The notes: generated from the sequence alone by a model not told the origin. DNA of 64,000 nucleotides from Streptomyces sp. NBC_00250 (GCF_036192275.1 NZ_CP108088.1:5519501-5583500); one strand, 5' to 3'; shown: positions 29,119-36,416, numbered from the stretch's first letter. Made by a program: numbers and translations.

Positions 29119-29604
29119 GTGAAAGCTGATCAACGCGGCGGGACCGCACCCTGGGCGAAGGCCCTGGGTGCGGTCCTGCTCGTTCCTGTTCTGGTGCTCG
29201 TCGCCCTGTACGCCGTCGGCCGGTTCCGCGAGGCCGCCCGGGAACGGGACGCCTTCGACGCCACCCGCGCGGACGCGCGAAGCTTCGCCGACGCCCTCGT
29301 CGCCGCCAAGGGCGTCACTCCCACCGACCAGGACGTCCGGGACGTCCTCGACACCGGCGCCGCGGGCCGCCGTGGTGTGCTCTACGAGGTACGGGCCACC
29401 GCCGACGGCACCCGGGTCCTCGTCCAGTTCTCCCGCCCGTACGAGCGGGGCGTCGCCCTCTTCGGCCCGGCCGACGCGATGGCCGACCGCTGCTTCACCG
29501 TCGGCCTGCCCTCCCCGGCATCCGGTCCGCCCCGGGCCGAGGTCACCGCCCACGGGCCCGAGGACTCCTGCGCGGACGTGGCCGGCCGCCTTCCCTCCCC
29601 CTGA
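29119..29604 (+). CDS. Single-pass membrane protein of unknown function
   Basis: Protein of 161 residues, GTG start, with one helix at about 15-34 (GAVLLVPVLVLVALYAVG) and an extracytoplasmic domain (about 40-161) containing two cysteines (DRCFTV, EDSCADV) that could form a disulfide. It begins 12 bases after the large secreted hydrolase, so co-transcription is likely. No family recognised. Confidence 0.75.
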   Translation: MKADQRGGTAPWAKALGAVLLVPVLVLVALYAVGRFREAARERDAFDATRADARSFADALVAAKGVTPTDQDVRDVLDTGAAGRRGVLYEVRATADGTRVLVQFSRPYERGVALFGPADAMADRCFTVGLPSPASGPPRAEVTAHGPEDSCADVAGRLPSP

Positions 29605-29700
29605 CCTTCGAGCCCGGCCTCCGAGCCCCTCGCCTTCGAGCCCGGCCTCCGAGCCCCTCGCCGTCGAGCCCGACTTCCGAGTCCCTGGCCTTCGAGTCCC
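29605..29700. repeat. Tandem 28-bp repeat
   Basis: Two identical 28-base units (29605-29632, 29633-29660), one diverged unit (29661-29688) and a partial fourth. Each unit begins CCTTCGAGCCCGGC and is itself an imperfect doubling of a 14-mer (compare CTCCGAGCCCCTCG). Lies entirely in the gap between two genes. Confidence 0.9.
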
Positions 29701-29727
29701 TTGCCTTCGCGAACAGGAGCAGCCACC

Positions 29728-30333
29728 GTGCCCGTGCCCGATGCCGACGTCGTTCCCGCAGCCTGGTCCAGGATCACCCGCTGGCTGGAGAAGCACGCCC
29801 CGGGCGACCACGCGGCGCTGCGCCCCGGCGCCTCCGAGGCCGCCCTCGCCGCGCTCCGGGACGGACTCGGCTTCGCGCCGCATCCCGGCCTGCGGTCGCT
29901 GCTCGCGGTCTGCGACGGGGTCGTGCCGCGTCGGGCGAGCGGCGAGGCGGGGGCGTTCCTCGTCGGGTACGGCCTCCTCGGCACCGTGGAGGTCCTGGAG
30001 TGGCAGCGCTACCTCGCCCGCCGGGCCGAGGAGGCGGTCGAGGAGGGGTACGAGGACGAGGTCGGGCGGACCTCGCACGCGCGCTGGGTGCCGTTCGCGC
30101 AGGCCCTCACCGGCGATCTGCTCTTCGTCGACCACCGCGAGGACGAGGAGGGCGCGTACGGGACGGTCGGCGAGATCTCGTTCGGCGACCCGGACCACCA
30201 GCGGCCGTGGCCCGGCCTCGGGGCCATGCTCGACGACCTCGCCGACGCGATGGAGCACGGGACCGTGTCGGCCGCGGTGGGCCGCCGTCCCGCGGTCCAC
30301 GAGGGCCGGATGCTGGAGTGGCCCACGGTCTGA
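29728..30333 (+). CDS. SMI1/KNR4-like protein
   Basis: Cytoplasmic protein of 201 residues resembling the SMI1/KNR4 (SUKH) family: an N-terminal helical part with ITRWLEKHAP, the conserved turn LRDGLGFAPHPGLRSLLAVCDG, and WVPFAQALTGDLLFVDHRED followed by GEISFGDPD. SUKH proteins include immunity proteins to contact toxins and regulatory proteins; no toxin gene is visible nearby. GTG 29728 follows AGGAGC by seven bases; an in-frame TTG at 29701 lies inside the repeat tail and is less likely. Confidence 0.85.
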   Translation: MPVPDADVVPAAWSRITRWLEKHAPGDHAALRPGASEAALAALRDGLGFAPHPGLRSLLAVCDGVVPRRASGEAGAFLVGYGLLGTVEVLEWQRYLARRAEEAVEEGYEDEVGRTSHARWVPFAQALTGDLLFVDHREDEEGAYGTVGEISFGDPDHQRPWPGLGAMLDDLADAMEHGTVSAAVGRRPAVHEGRMLEWPTV

Positions 30334-30472
30334 GGCTCCCCTCCGTCGCCGGAAGGACCTCGGAGTCACGACTTCCGACTCCCCCTCGCGTTCCTCCTGT
30401 CGCCGCTGAGCTTGCCGGTCACCACCCCTATCGTCGGCCCGCTTTTCACGTCTACGGTGAAGCCCTACTGAA

Positions 30473-30592
30473 ATGATCACCTTGCGGAGCCCGCCCGATG
30501 TGGTGACGATGCGCCGATCGGCGATCGGCGATCTGGTCGCGGGCGACAAGGTGATCACCGGAGTGAAGAGCACCGCGGGGGCGCGAAGGTGA
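30473..30592 (+). CDS. 39-residue ORF coupled to the ABC ATPase gene
   Basis: ATG 30473 to TGA 30592, encoding MITLRSPPDVVTMRR...GDLVAGDKVITGVKST...; its stop overlaps the GTG of the ATPase gene. The segment GDLVAGDKVITG resembles the C-terminal end of membrane-fusion/adaptor proteins of MacAB-type exporters, so it may be a remnant of such a gene or a leader peptide. No good ribosome site is visible. Internal repeat GATCGGC occurs twice in tandem. Confidence 0.4.
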   Translation: MITLRSPPDVVTMRRSAIGDLVAGDKVITGVKSTAGARR

Positions 30593-31296
30593 CGGCACGG
30601 CAGGATCACGCGCCGGCGGTGATCGAGTTCAGGGGCGTGGCCCTCACCTATCCCGGCCCACCCCCGGTGGAGGCGCTCAAGCCCTGCGGCGTCCTCATCG
30701 AGCGCGGTGAATTCGTGAGTGTGGTCGGGCCCTCCGGATCGGGCAAGTCGACCTTTCTGAACATCGTGGGGCTGCTGGACAGCCCCACCGGTGGCACGTA
30801 CCTCCTGGACGGCATCGACACCGGGGCACTGAAGGACGCGGAGCGCACCGCCCTGCGCGGACGGAGGATCGGGTTCGTGTTCCAGTCCTTCCACCTGCTG
30901 CCGCACCGCACGGCCCTGGAGAACGTGGTGCTGGGCATGACCTACAACGGTGTCCCGCGCGCCGAGCGCGCCGACCGGGCCCGGCAGGCGTTGGTACGGG
31001 TCGGGCTCTCCCACCGCCTGGACTCGGTGCCCACTCGGCTCTCCGGCGGAGAACGCCAGCGGGTCGCCATCGCGCGAGCCGTGGCGGGGCGGCCCTCGCT
31101 GCTGCTCTGCGACGAACCCACGGGCAACCTGGACACCCGGAACGCGGAGTCCGTACTGACGTTGCTCGGCGAGCTGCACGCGGACGGCATGACGGTTCTG
31201 GTGATCACTCACGACCAGGCCGTCGCCGCCTGCGGGGACCGCACCCTCACCATCCGGGACGGGGTCATGGACGAGCGGGGAGCGGCCGTCCCGTGA
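30589..31296 (+). CDS. ABC transporter ATP-binding protein (MacB-like), no permease adjacent
   Basis: ATPase of 235 residues: Walker A GPSGSGKST near 47-55, Q-loop FVFQSFHLLP, signature LSGGERQR near 147, Walker B LLLCDEPTGNLDT, H-loop VITHD. The sequence is intact and of the LolD/MacB type, which normally pairs with an FtsX-like permease. The next gene is an RpiR regulator and no permease lies within the neighbouring genes, so it is an orphan or the remainder of a reduced exporter operon. Confidence 0.9.
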   Translation: MTARQDHAPAVIEFRGVALTYPGPPPVEALKPCGVLIERGEFVSVVGPSGSGKSTFLNIVGLLDSPTGGTYLLDGIDTGALKDAERTALRGRRIGFVFQSFHLLPHRTALENVVLGMTYNGVPRAERADRARQALVRVGLSHRLDSVPTRLSGGERQRVAIARAVAGRPSLLLCDEPTGNLDTRNAESVLTLLGELHADGMTVLVITHDQAVAACGDRTLTIRDGVMDERGAAVP

Positions 31297-31324
31297 CCGG
31301 ACGGCGCCCCGCACCCCACCGTGT

Positions 31325-31360
31325 ATGCATATCCTTATGCATATTCTTCGCGAGTGAATA
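31325..31360. promoter_or_regulatory. AT-rich repeated box before the RpiR gene
   Basis: Two copies of TATGCATAT-like sequence (31324-31332 and 31336-31344) lie next to TATTC-N9-GAATA (31342-31346 and 31356-31360), ending 16 bases before the regulator ATG. In a GC-rich genome this AT-rich, repeated arrangement is a strong candidate for an autoregulatory operator. Confidence 0.5.
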
Positions 31361-31376
31361 AGTAGGAGGGGGTGGC

Positions 31377-32222
31377 ATGAGCGACAGCCCGGCAGGCCGG
31401 CTGCAGGCGCTCTTCGAGGGGCACCGGCTGACACCGACGCAGCGGCGGATCGCGCACTGCATGGTGCGGCGCTCCGGCGACGTGCCGTTCCTGTCCAGCG
31501 TCGAGCTCGCCGAGCTCGCCGGGGTCAGCCAGCCGTCCGTCACCCGCTTCGCCGTCGCCCTCGGCTTCGACGGGTACCCGGCGCTCCGCCGCCATCTGCG
31601 CGAGGTCGCGCCCCCCGAGCCCGGCGCCGGCGAAGGGGAGGGCGAGGCGGTCAACGAGTACCAGCAGGCCGTGCTCGCCGAGATCGAGAACCTCCAGCAC
31701 CTCGCCGGACTGCTCGCCGACCCCGCGCCCGTCGAGCGGGCCGGGCGGCTGCTCGCCCGCTCCCGCCCGCTGCCCGTGCTCGGACTGCGGGCCGCCTCGT
31801 CGCAGGCGCGTGGCTTCGCCTACTTCGCCGCCAAGGTGCACCCCGACGTCCGGCTCCTCGACGAGGCCGGGTCGATGCTCACGGACCGCGTCGACGCGGC
31901 CGTACGGGCCGGGGCCACGGCCCTGCTGTGCTTCGCGCTGCCCCGGCATCCACGGGAGGTCGTCGAGGCCCTGGAGTACGCGCGGGCGGCCGGGCTCACG
32001 GTCGTGACCGTCGCCGAGTCGGCGTTCGCGCCCGTCGCCGCCCACAGCGATCTGCTCATCCCGGCCGCCGTCGGCACCGGGCTCGCCTTCGACACCGCCT
32101 GCGCGCCGATGATGCTCGGCCGGGTCCTCCTGGAGGCCATGGCGGACGAACTCCCGGACGCGCAGGCGCGGCTGGAGGAGTTCGACGCGAAGGCGGCGGC
32201 GCGGGGCCTGTTCGTCGAATAG
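31377..32222 (+). CDS. MurR/RpiR-family transcriptional regulator
   Basis: Regulator of 281 residues. The N-terminal RpiR winged helix (about 5-80) contains TPTQRRIAHCMVRRSGDVPF and the recognition helix GVSQPSVTRFAVALGF; a SIS sugar-phosphate-binding domain covers about 120-255 (GLRAASSQARGFAYF). These proteins respond to phosphosugars or other catabolites. ATG 31377 follows AGGAGGGGG. It is not adjacent to a sugar operon; with histidine-degradation genes 4 kb downstream, a role in hut control is possible but unproven. Confidence 0.9.
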   Translation: MSDSPAGRLQALFEGHRLTPTQRRIAHCMVRRSGDVPFLSSVELAELAGVSQPSVTRFAVALGFDGYPALRRHLREVAPPEPGAGEGEGEAVNEYQQAVLAEIENLQHLAGLLADPAPVERAGRLLARSRPLPVLGLRAASSQARGFAYFAAKVHPDVRLLDEAGSMLTDRVDAAVRAGATALLCFALPRHPREVVEALEYARAAGLTVVTVAESAFAPVAAHSDLLIPAAVGTGLAFDTACAPMMLGRVLLEAMADELPDAQARLEEFDAKAAARGLFVE

Positions 32223-32245
32223 GCCCTCGCGCCCGCGCAGCCGGG

Positions 32246-32617
32246 TCAGACGTCCAGATCGGCCTCGATCTTCTTCAGCTGGTGGCGCGCCATCGCCAGG
32301 TTCGCCCGGTCCTTGTCCAGGGCGAGGTACAGGAACAGGCCGTTCTTGCCCTGCCCCTTGAGCAGCCGGATCATGTGGTACTGCCGGCCGAGGGTGATCA
32401 GGATGTCCTCGATCTCGTCGCCGAGGCCCAGCATCTCCATCGTCCGGACCTTGGCCCGGACGACGTCGGTGTTGCCGGCCGCCGCCATGTTGAGGTCGAG
32501 GTCCTTGCCGCCGCCGATGGTGCCGAGCGCCATGCCGCTGGTGTAGTCGACGAGGGCTGCGCCGATGGCGCCTTCGATGGAGGCCGCTTCCTTGAGGGAG
32601 GTCTCGGTGTTCGCCAT
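32246..32617 (-). CDS. Roadblock/LC7-like protein (fourth gene of operon)
   Basis: Protein of 123 residues with the alpha/beta layout of Roadblock/LC7 domains: an N-terminal helix, then GAIGAALVDYTSGMALGTIG, a central helix with TMEMLGLGDEIEDILITLG, and strands YHMIRLLKG and GLFLYLALDKDRANLAMAR. Such proteins regulate small GTPases or act in kinase/polarity signalling in bacteria. No GTPase gene is present here. It is paralogous in layout to the first gene of the operon (compare GASLVDWTSGLALGTAG). ATG 32617 follows AAAAGGAAG. Confidence 0.85.
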   Translation of the reverse strand: MANTETSLKEAASIEGAIGAALVDYTSGMALGTIGGGKDLDLNMAAAGNTDVVRAKVRTMEMLGLGDEIEDILITLGRQYHMIRLLKGQGKNGLFLYLALDKDRANLAMARHQLKKIEADLDV

Positions 32618-32713
32618 GGGTGTCGCACTTCCTTTTCGTGTACGGGTCTTCTCAGCGGTGTTCGTGGTGCGGGGTGCTCGTTCTGCGGTGCCTGTCGTGC
32701 GTGGTGCGGTGCG

Positions 32714-33106
32714 TCAGTTCAGGTCTCTGCGCTCCAGCGCGCCGTCGACGAGTTCGCCTATCCGGACGCTGGACCTGCGGGCCTCCAGATGGAGCCGCCC
32801 GACGTTGATGCGGGGCTCGGCGAGCAGTGTCAGAACGGCCGAGCCGCCCGCCGCGTACGTCGCCACGTAGCCGTTCTCGCCGCGCACCAGCAGCTCCCGG
32901 AACCGGCCCTGGCCGGTGCTGTCGGTCAGCCGCTGGCCGACGCCGAGCGCCGCCGCGGTCAGCGCGGCCACGCTCTCCGCCTCGCCGTCCACGGTGTCGT
33001 GGGCCAGGACGAGCCCGTCGGCACTGGCCGCGAGCGCGCCGGTCAGCTGGGGCAGCCGGGCCCGTAGCCGTCTGAGCTCGCCGAGGACCTCGGCTTCTGC
33101 CGTCAT
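32714..33106 (-). CDS. Roadblock/LC7 domain protein (third gene of operon)
   Basis: Protein of 130 residues with a canonical Roadblock fold: VLGELRRLRARLPQLTGALAA, the strand pair DGLVLAHDT, a helix with VAALTAAALGVGQRLTD, then RFRELLVRGENGYVATYAAG. ATG 33106 is preferred because AAAGGAAA is correctly spaced; a GTG at 33151 overlapping the previous stop is open and would add 15 basic residues. Confidence 0.85.
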   Translation of the reverse strand: MTAEAEVLGELRRLRARLPQLTGALAASADGLVLAHDTVDGEAESVAALTAAALGVGQRLTDSTGQGRFRELLVRGENGYVATYAAGGSAVLTLLAEPRINVGRLHLEARRSSVRIGELVDGALERRDLN

Positions 33107-33147
33107 GAGCTGTTTCCTTTCGGCGCGCAGGCGCAGGGCACGCCTCA

Positions 33148-33942
33148 TCACAGGTGTGCCTCCAGGGCGTCACGGAGCCGGCGCAGCAGGGCGATGTCGG
33201 GATCGGCCACCGGCAGGGCCGGTAACAGGGCAGGCAAGGGCGGTGGCAGCGGTAGCGGGGCGGGGTCGAGCGGCGTCTCGACGAGCCCGGCGGCCGCGAG
33301 CCGCCGGACGTCGAGGAGGGTGTGGAAGGCGGGGCGGCCGAGCGCCAGGGCGAGCTCCGCCGGGGTCCGCCGCCCGTCCGCGGCGGCGAGCAGGGCCCGC
33401 TGGCGCGCCCCGACGGTCTGGCCGGGGGCGGCGCGGCGCGGTACGACGGGGGAGGTGTCCACGGCGGCGTACGGCCAGACGGCGTCGAGGAGTTCGCGGC
33501 GGCGTACCGTCTCGCGCTCGACGGCCTCGGCCGACACGGGCCGCACCGCCCCGAACCAGTGCCCGACCCCGTACCGGAACCGGGTCGGTCCGCTGGTGGG
33601 GGAGAGGGCGAAGAAGGCCGCGTCGAAGACGGCGCCGAGGTGGCAGATCTCCAGCTCGCCGTCGTGGAGCCGGCCGCTGTCGACGAGGAAGCGGCCGACG
33701 GCGCGGTGGGCGCCGGCCCGGTCGACGGCCTCGTCCCAGCCCTCGCGGGGCAGCCGCCCGCCGGTGGTGAGGAGGACGTCGACGCCGGGGGCGGCGGGGC
33801 TCTCGGCGTGTACGACGCGGCCGTCGACGAGGTAGAGCGTGCCGTGGTCGCGGAGCAGGGCGCCGGTGGCCTTCTCGGCGGCGAGCCGGACCAGCATCGG
33901 GGAGACGGGGGTGGCGGCGACGGTCGCTCCGGGCGCGCTCAT
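33148..33942 (-). CDS. PATAN/DUF4388-like protein with an in-frame TTA codon
   Basis: Protein of 264 residues. Residues about 15-125 resemble the PATAN (DUF4388) domain that occurs with Roadblock proteins and response regulators: ATGALLRDHGTLYLVDGRVV, then GRFLVDSGRLHDGEL and FDAAFFAL. Residues about 180-230 resemble a winged helix (GARQRALLAAADGRRTPAEL, then LLDVRRLAAAGLVET). A Pro/Leu-rich stretch follows. Leu240 is encoded by TTA (plus-strand TAA at 33223-33225), so full-length translation should require bldA. Its ATG overlaps the stop of the previous Roadblock-like gene by four bases. Confidence 0.8.
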   Translation of the reverse strand: MSAPGATVAATPVSPMLVRLAAEKATGALLRDHGTLYLVDGRVVHAESPAAPGVDVLLTTGGRLPREGWDEAVDRAGAHRAVGRFLVDSGRLHDGELEICHLGAVFDAAFFALSPTSGPTRFRYGVGHWFGAVRPVSAEAVERETVRRRELLDAVWPYAAVDTSPVVPRRAAPGQTVGARQRALLAAADGRRTPAELALALGRPAFHTLLDVRRLAAAGLVETPLDPAPLPLPPPLPALLPALPVADPDIALLRRLRDALEAHL

Positions 33943-34331
33943 CCCAGGACCAGCCGTTCGGCGAGGTCGCGGAGGCGTATGCGGGCCAGGGCGAGGTTGC
34001 CGGTGTCGCGGTCGAGCCAGAGGTGGAGGAAGACGCTGCTGTCGAAGGTCGTCTCGACGAAGCGCAGGACGTGGTAGCCGGCGCGGGTGGTGACGATCAG
34101 GTCCTCGACGGGCGGTTCGTCGCCGGGGTCCTCACCCGCGGCGGCGAAGGAGTCGAACTCGGCGGCGGCACGGGCGAGTTCGGCGGTCTCGGCGGCGGTC
34201 GTCTCATGGTCGCCGACCGGTGAGTCGCCCGCCGTCCCGAGGGCGAGCCCGCTGGTCCAGTCGACCAGGGAGGCTCCGCGAGCGCCCGGCAGGGCCATGG
34301 CCTCCAGAAGGCACTCGTCGATTCCGGGCAC
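33939..34331 (-). CDS. Roadblock/LC7-like protein (first gene of operon)
   Basis: Protein of 130 residues with GASLVDWTSGLALGTAG, an acidic central loop (about 45-75), LIVTTRAGYHVLRFVET and FLHLWLDRDTGNLALARIRL. It has the same plan as the fourth gene of this operon, with a longer acidic insertion. GTG 34331 is used; ATG is not available nearby with a better site. It overlaps the PATAN-like gene by four bases, so the pair is translationally coupled. Confidence 0.82.
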   Translation of the reverse strand: MPGIDECLLEAMALPGARGASLVDWTSGLALGTAGDSPVGDHETTAAETAELARAAAEFDSFAAAGEDPGDEPPVEDLIVTTRAGYHVLRFVETTFDSSVFLHLWLDRDTGNLALARIRLRDLAERLVLG

Positions 34332-34413
34332 GCGGATTCCCCTCCCGATGCGGCGTGCGAACGTGCGGCAGTGACGGTGACGTTACTGAACGCAGCGGCC
34401 TCAGGGGGGTGTT

Positions 34414-34440
34414 CTGGCATTTTCCATCGGAACATGCCAG
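34414..34440. promoter_or_regulatory. 27-bp near-perfect palindrome upstream of the Roadblock operon
   Basis: Arms CTGGCATTTTCC and GGAACATGCCAG (11 of 12 positions complementary) around ATC. It is 83 bases before the first gene of the Roadblock operon and 43 bases after the stop of the SRPBCC gene, so it could be an operator for the former or a terminator of the latter. It lacks a T run in the minus direction. Confidence 0.6.
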
Positions 34441-34482
34441 CACTCGACGGCAATCGGGCTCGGATGTGTGTCAGGTCGACCG

Positions 34483-34968
34483 TCAGGTCTTCGATTCGAC
34501 CGCGTTCGCGATCTCGGACAGGTCCTTCGTGAGCGCCTTGGCGACCGCCTTCGCGCCGAAGCGGGCGATCAGCCGTCCCAGGAAGCCCTGCCTTCGGCCG
34601 CGGGAGGGCCGGGCGGAGAACGTCATCCGCAGGGTGGTCGCCCCGGTCCCGTCGGGGGTGAGGGTGATCTCGGAGACGTAGTGCATGCCGTGCGAGTCGG
34701 CCACCGTGACGTACCGGTCGGGCGGCTCGCACTCCGTCACCAGCATCTCCTCGGTGGCCTCCTTGCCGAGCATCCGCCGGGTCTCGCGCCAGCGGGTGCC
34801 CACGGCGAAGCCGCCCTCGGTGAGCACCTCGACCCGCTCGACGCCCGAGAGGACGCGGGGCATGTCCGGCAGGTCGGTGATCGACTCCCAGACCCGCCCG
34901 GGGGAGGCGTCGACCCGCCGCTCGACGACGACGGTCGTGGTGTTCGAGCCGGTTCCCGTTCCAGTCAT
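34483..34968 (-). CDS. SRPBCC-family protein
   Basis: START-like/polyketide-cyclase-like lipid-binding fold of 161 residues: TTTVVVERRVDASPGRVWES, then LSGVERVEVL, RWRETRRMLGKEATEEM and LTPDGTGATTLRMTFSARPS. A C-terminal helix rich in Ala/Lys ends the protein. Ligand and role unknown. ATG 34968 is the only start giving the fold directly. It may share a promoter region with the PLP decarboxylase, whose stop is 32 bases upstream. Confidence 0.88.
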   Translation of the reverse strand: MTGTGTGSNTTTVVVERRVDASPGRVWESITDLPDMPRVLSGVERVEVLTEGGFAVGTRWRETRRMLGKEATEEMLVTECEPPDRYVTVADSHGMHYVSEITLTPDGTGATTLRMTFSARPSRGRRQGFLGRLIARFGAKAVAKALTKDLSEIANAVESKT

Positions 34969-35000
34969 GGGTTCATCGAAACCGCGACGCACGGCCCGCG

Positions 35001-36341
35001 CTACCCGACGAGGGCGTCCGCGTGCGCCCCGCCCGACTCGGCGACGATCTCCGCGAGCGTCTGGGGCTTCCGTACGGTCGTGAAGGCGACCACCCCTTCG
35101 CCGCCCCCGTCGCCGCCCCCGTTCTCCGTCACCGTGAAGCCGTGGATGCCCGGCCGGGGCAGGCTGTTGTACGCGTAGTGGTGGGCGAAGTAGTACGCGC
35201 CGGTGTCCGGGACGGCCACCACGTCTCCCGGGTGCAGCAGCGGCAGCTCGCGGCCGGTGGCGAGCAGGTCCCCGGCGAAGCAGGCGGGGCCCGCCACGTC
35301 CTGGACGGTGACCTCGCCCGTGCGGGGGCGGCCCTCGGAGTCGTACGCGAGGACGCGCAGCGGCCAGGCGTCGGGGGCGTAGACCGTCCGGGTGGCCAGC
35401 TGTACGCCCGCGTGGGTGACGGCGATGGGGCGGCCGCCGGAGGTCTTGGTGTACTCCACCCGGGCGAGGACCGTGCCGTGCTTGGCGAGCAGCGAGCGGC
35501 CGAACTCGGTCACCAGGCCGTAGCGGCCGTCGAAGAGCCCGGGGACGGTGTCGGCGAGCAGCCGGGCGTACTCCGCGTACGTCGGCGTCTCCTCGTCGGA
35601 GGTGAAGTTCACCGGCAGGCCGCCGCCGATGTCGAGGGTGTCGATCTGCTGCCGGCCGGCCGCGTGGTTGATCTCCTCGGCGAGCGCGTACGTCTCCCCG
35701 ACGCCCTCGGCCATCAGTGCGAGCGGGACGCCCTGGGAGCCGGTGTGGGTGTGCAGCCGGGTCAGCCAGGGTCGCTCCAGGTAGGCCTGGACGACGGTCT
35801 TGCGGGCGCCCTCGTCGCGGAGCGCCACGCCGAACTTCGAGGTGGCCGTCGCGGTCGAGAGAGCGTCGATGGAACCGGCCCCGACCTGCGGGTTCACCCT
35901 GATTCCCAGGGGTGAGGAGGTCGGTGCGGAGGCGACGAGCGCGTCGAGGCGGGCCAGCTCCTGGAGGTTGTCGGCGTTGACGGCGATGCCGAGCGCGAGG
36001 GCCTGGCGGAGCTCGGCGGGGGTCTTGGCGGGGGAGTCGAGCACGGTGTGGGTGGGCGGGATCCCGGCGGCGCGCGCGAGGGCCAGCTCGCCGGGGCTCG
36101 CGACCTCGACGCCGAGCCCGGACTCGTGCAGGAGGCGGAGCACGGGGACGAGGGGGGCGGCCTTGACGGCGAAGGCGTGCAGCACGGGCGCGTCGGTGAC
36201 GGCGGCGAAAGCGCTGGTCAGAGCGGTGGCGGAGGCGCGGATGCCGGCGGTGTCGAGGAGGGCGACGACCGGTTCGGCGGGGGAGAGGAGTCCTTGGTCG
36301 ACGGAGGCTCGGACGGCGAGATCGCGGCGGGAGGAGGCCAT
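35001..36341 (-). CDS. Fold-type III PLP-dependent decarboxylase (LysA-like)
   Basis: Alanine-racemase-fold decarboxylase of 446 residues, related to diaminopimelate and ornithine/arginine decarboxylases. The PLP lysine is Lys60 in HAFAVKAAPLV; HTHTGSQG and the glycine motif DIGGGLPVNF follow; FGRSLLAKHG, the CFAGDLL cysteine that contributes to the partner active site, and YNSLPRPG complete the set. ATG 36341. It is divergent from hutU and shares its 103-base upstream region, which suggests a role tied to histidine or amino-acid breakdown. Substrate not determinable by eye. Confidence 0.88.
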   Translation of the reverse strand: MASSRRDLAVRASVDQGLLSPAEPVVALLDTAGIRASATALTSAFAAVTDAPVLHAFAVKAAPLVPVLRLLHESGLGVEVASPGELALARAAGIPPTHTVLDSPAKTPAELRQALALGIAVNADNLQELARLDALVASAPTSSPLGIRVNPQVGAGSIDALSTATATSKFGVALRDEGARKTVVQAYLERPWLTRLHTHTGSQGVPLALMAEGVGETYALAEEINHAAGRQQIDTLDIGGGLPVNFTSDEETPTYAEYARLLADTVPGLFDGRYGLVTEFGRSLLAKHGTVLARVEYTKTSGGRPIAVTHAGVQLATRTVYAPDAWPLRVLAYDSEGRPRTGEVTVQDVAGPACFAGDLLATGRELPLLHPGDVVAVPDTGAYYFAHHYAYNSLPRPGIHGFTVTENGGGDGGGEGVVAFTTVRKPQTLAEIVAESGGAHADALVG

Positions 36342-36377
36342 GGATCCATCCCATCACCGGGATGGTCGGCCCCGCAG

Positions 36378-36416
36378 CTGTTGACTACAACTATTCATGG
36401 CGCGAGGATGTGAATA
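36378..36416 (+). promoter_or_regulatory. Predicted hutU promoter with overlapping inverted repeats
   Basis: TTGACT (36381-36386) and GAGGAT (36404-36409) with 17-base spacing. An inverted repeat TATTCA (36392-36397) / TGAATA (36411-36416) brackets the -10 region, and GTTG-ACTA-CAAC (36380-36391) covers the -35. This fits repression of the hut operon, and possibly of the divergent decarboxylase gene, in the absence of inducer. Confidence 0.5.

Noticed and set aside
29605..29700. The tandem repeat as a CRISPR array
   Set aside because: Units are directly adjacent without spacers and are imperfect doubled 14-mers.
25048..31434. A very long minus-strand open frame of more than 2100 codons opposite the secreted hydrolase and ABC genes
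   Set aside because: It is the antisense mirror of GC-biased genes: the composition is Ala/Gly/Arg/Val filler without any fold, while the plus strand carries recognisable domains throughout.
32246..34331. Conservon (cvn) cluster
   Set aside because: Lacks the sensor kinase, the DUF742 protein and the GTPase that define conservons.
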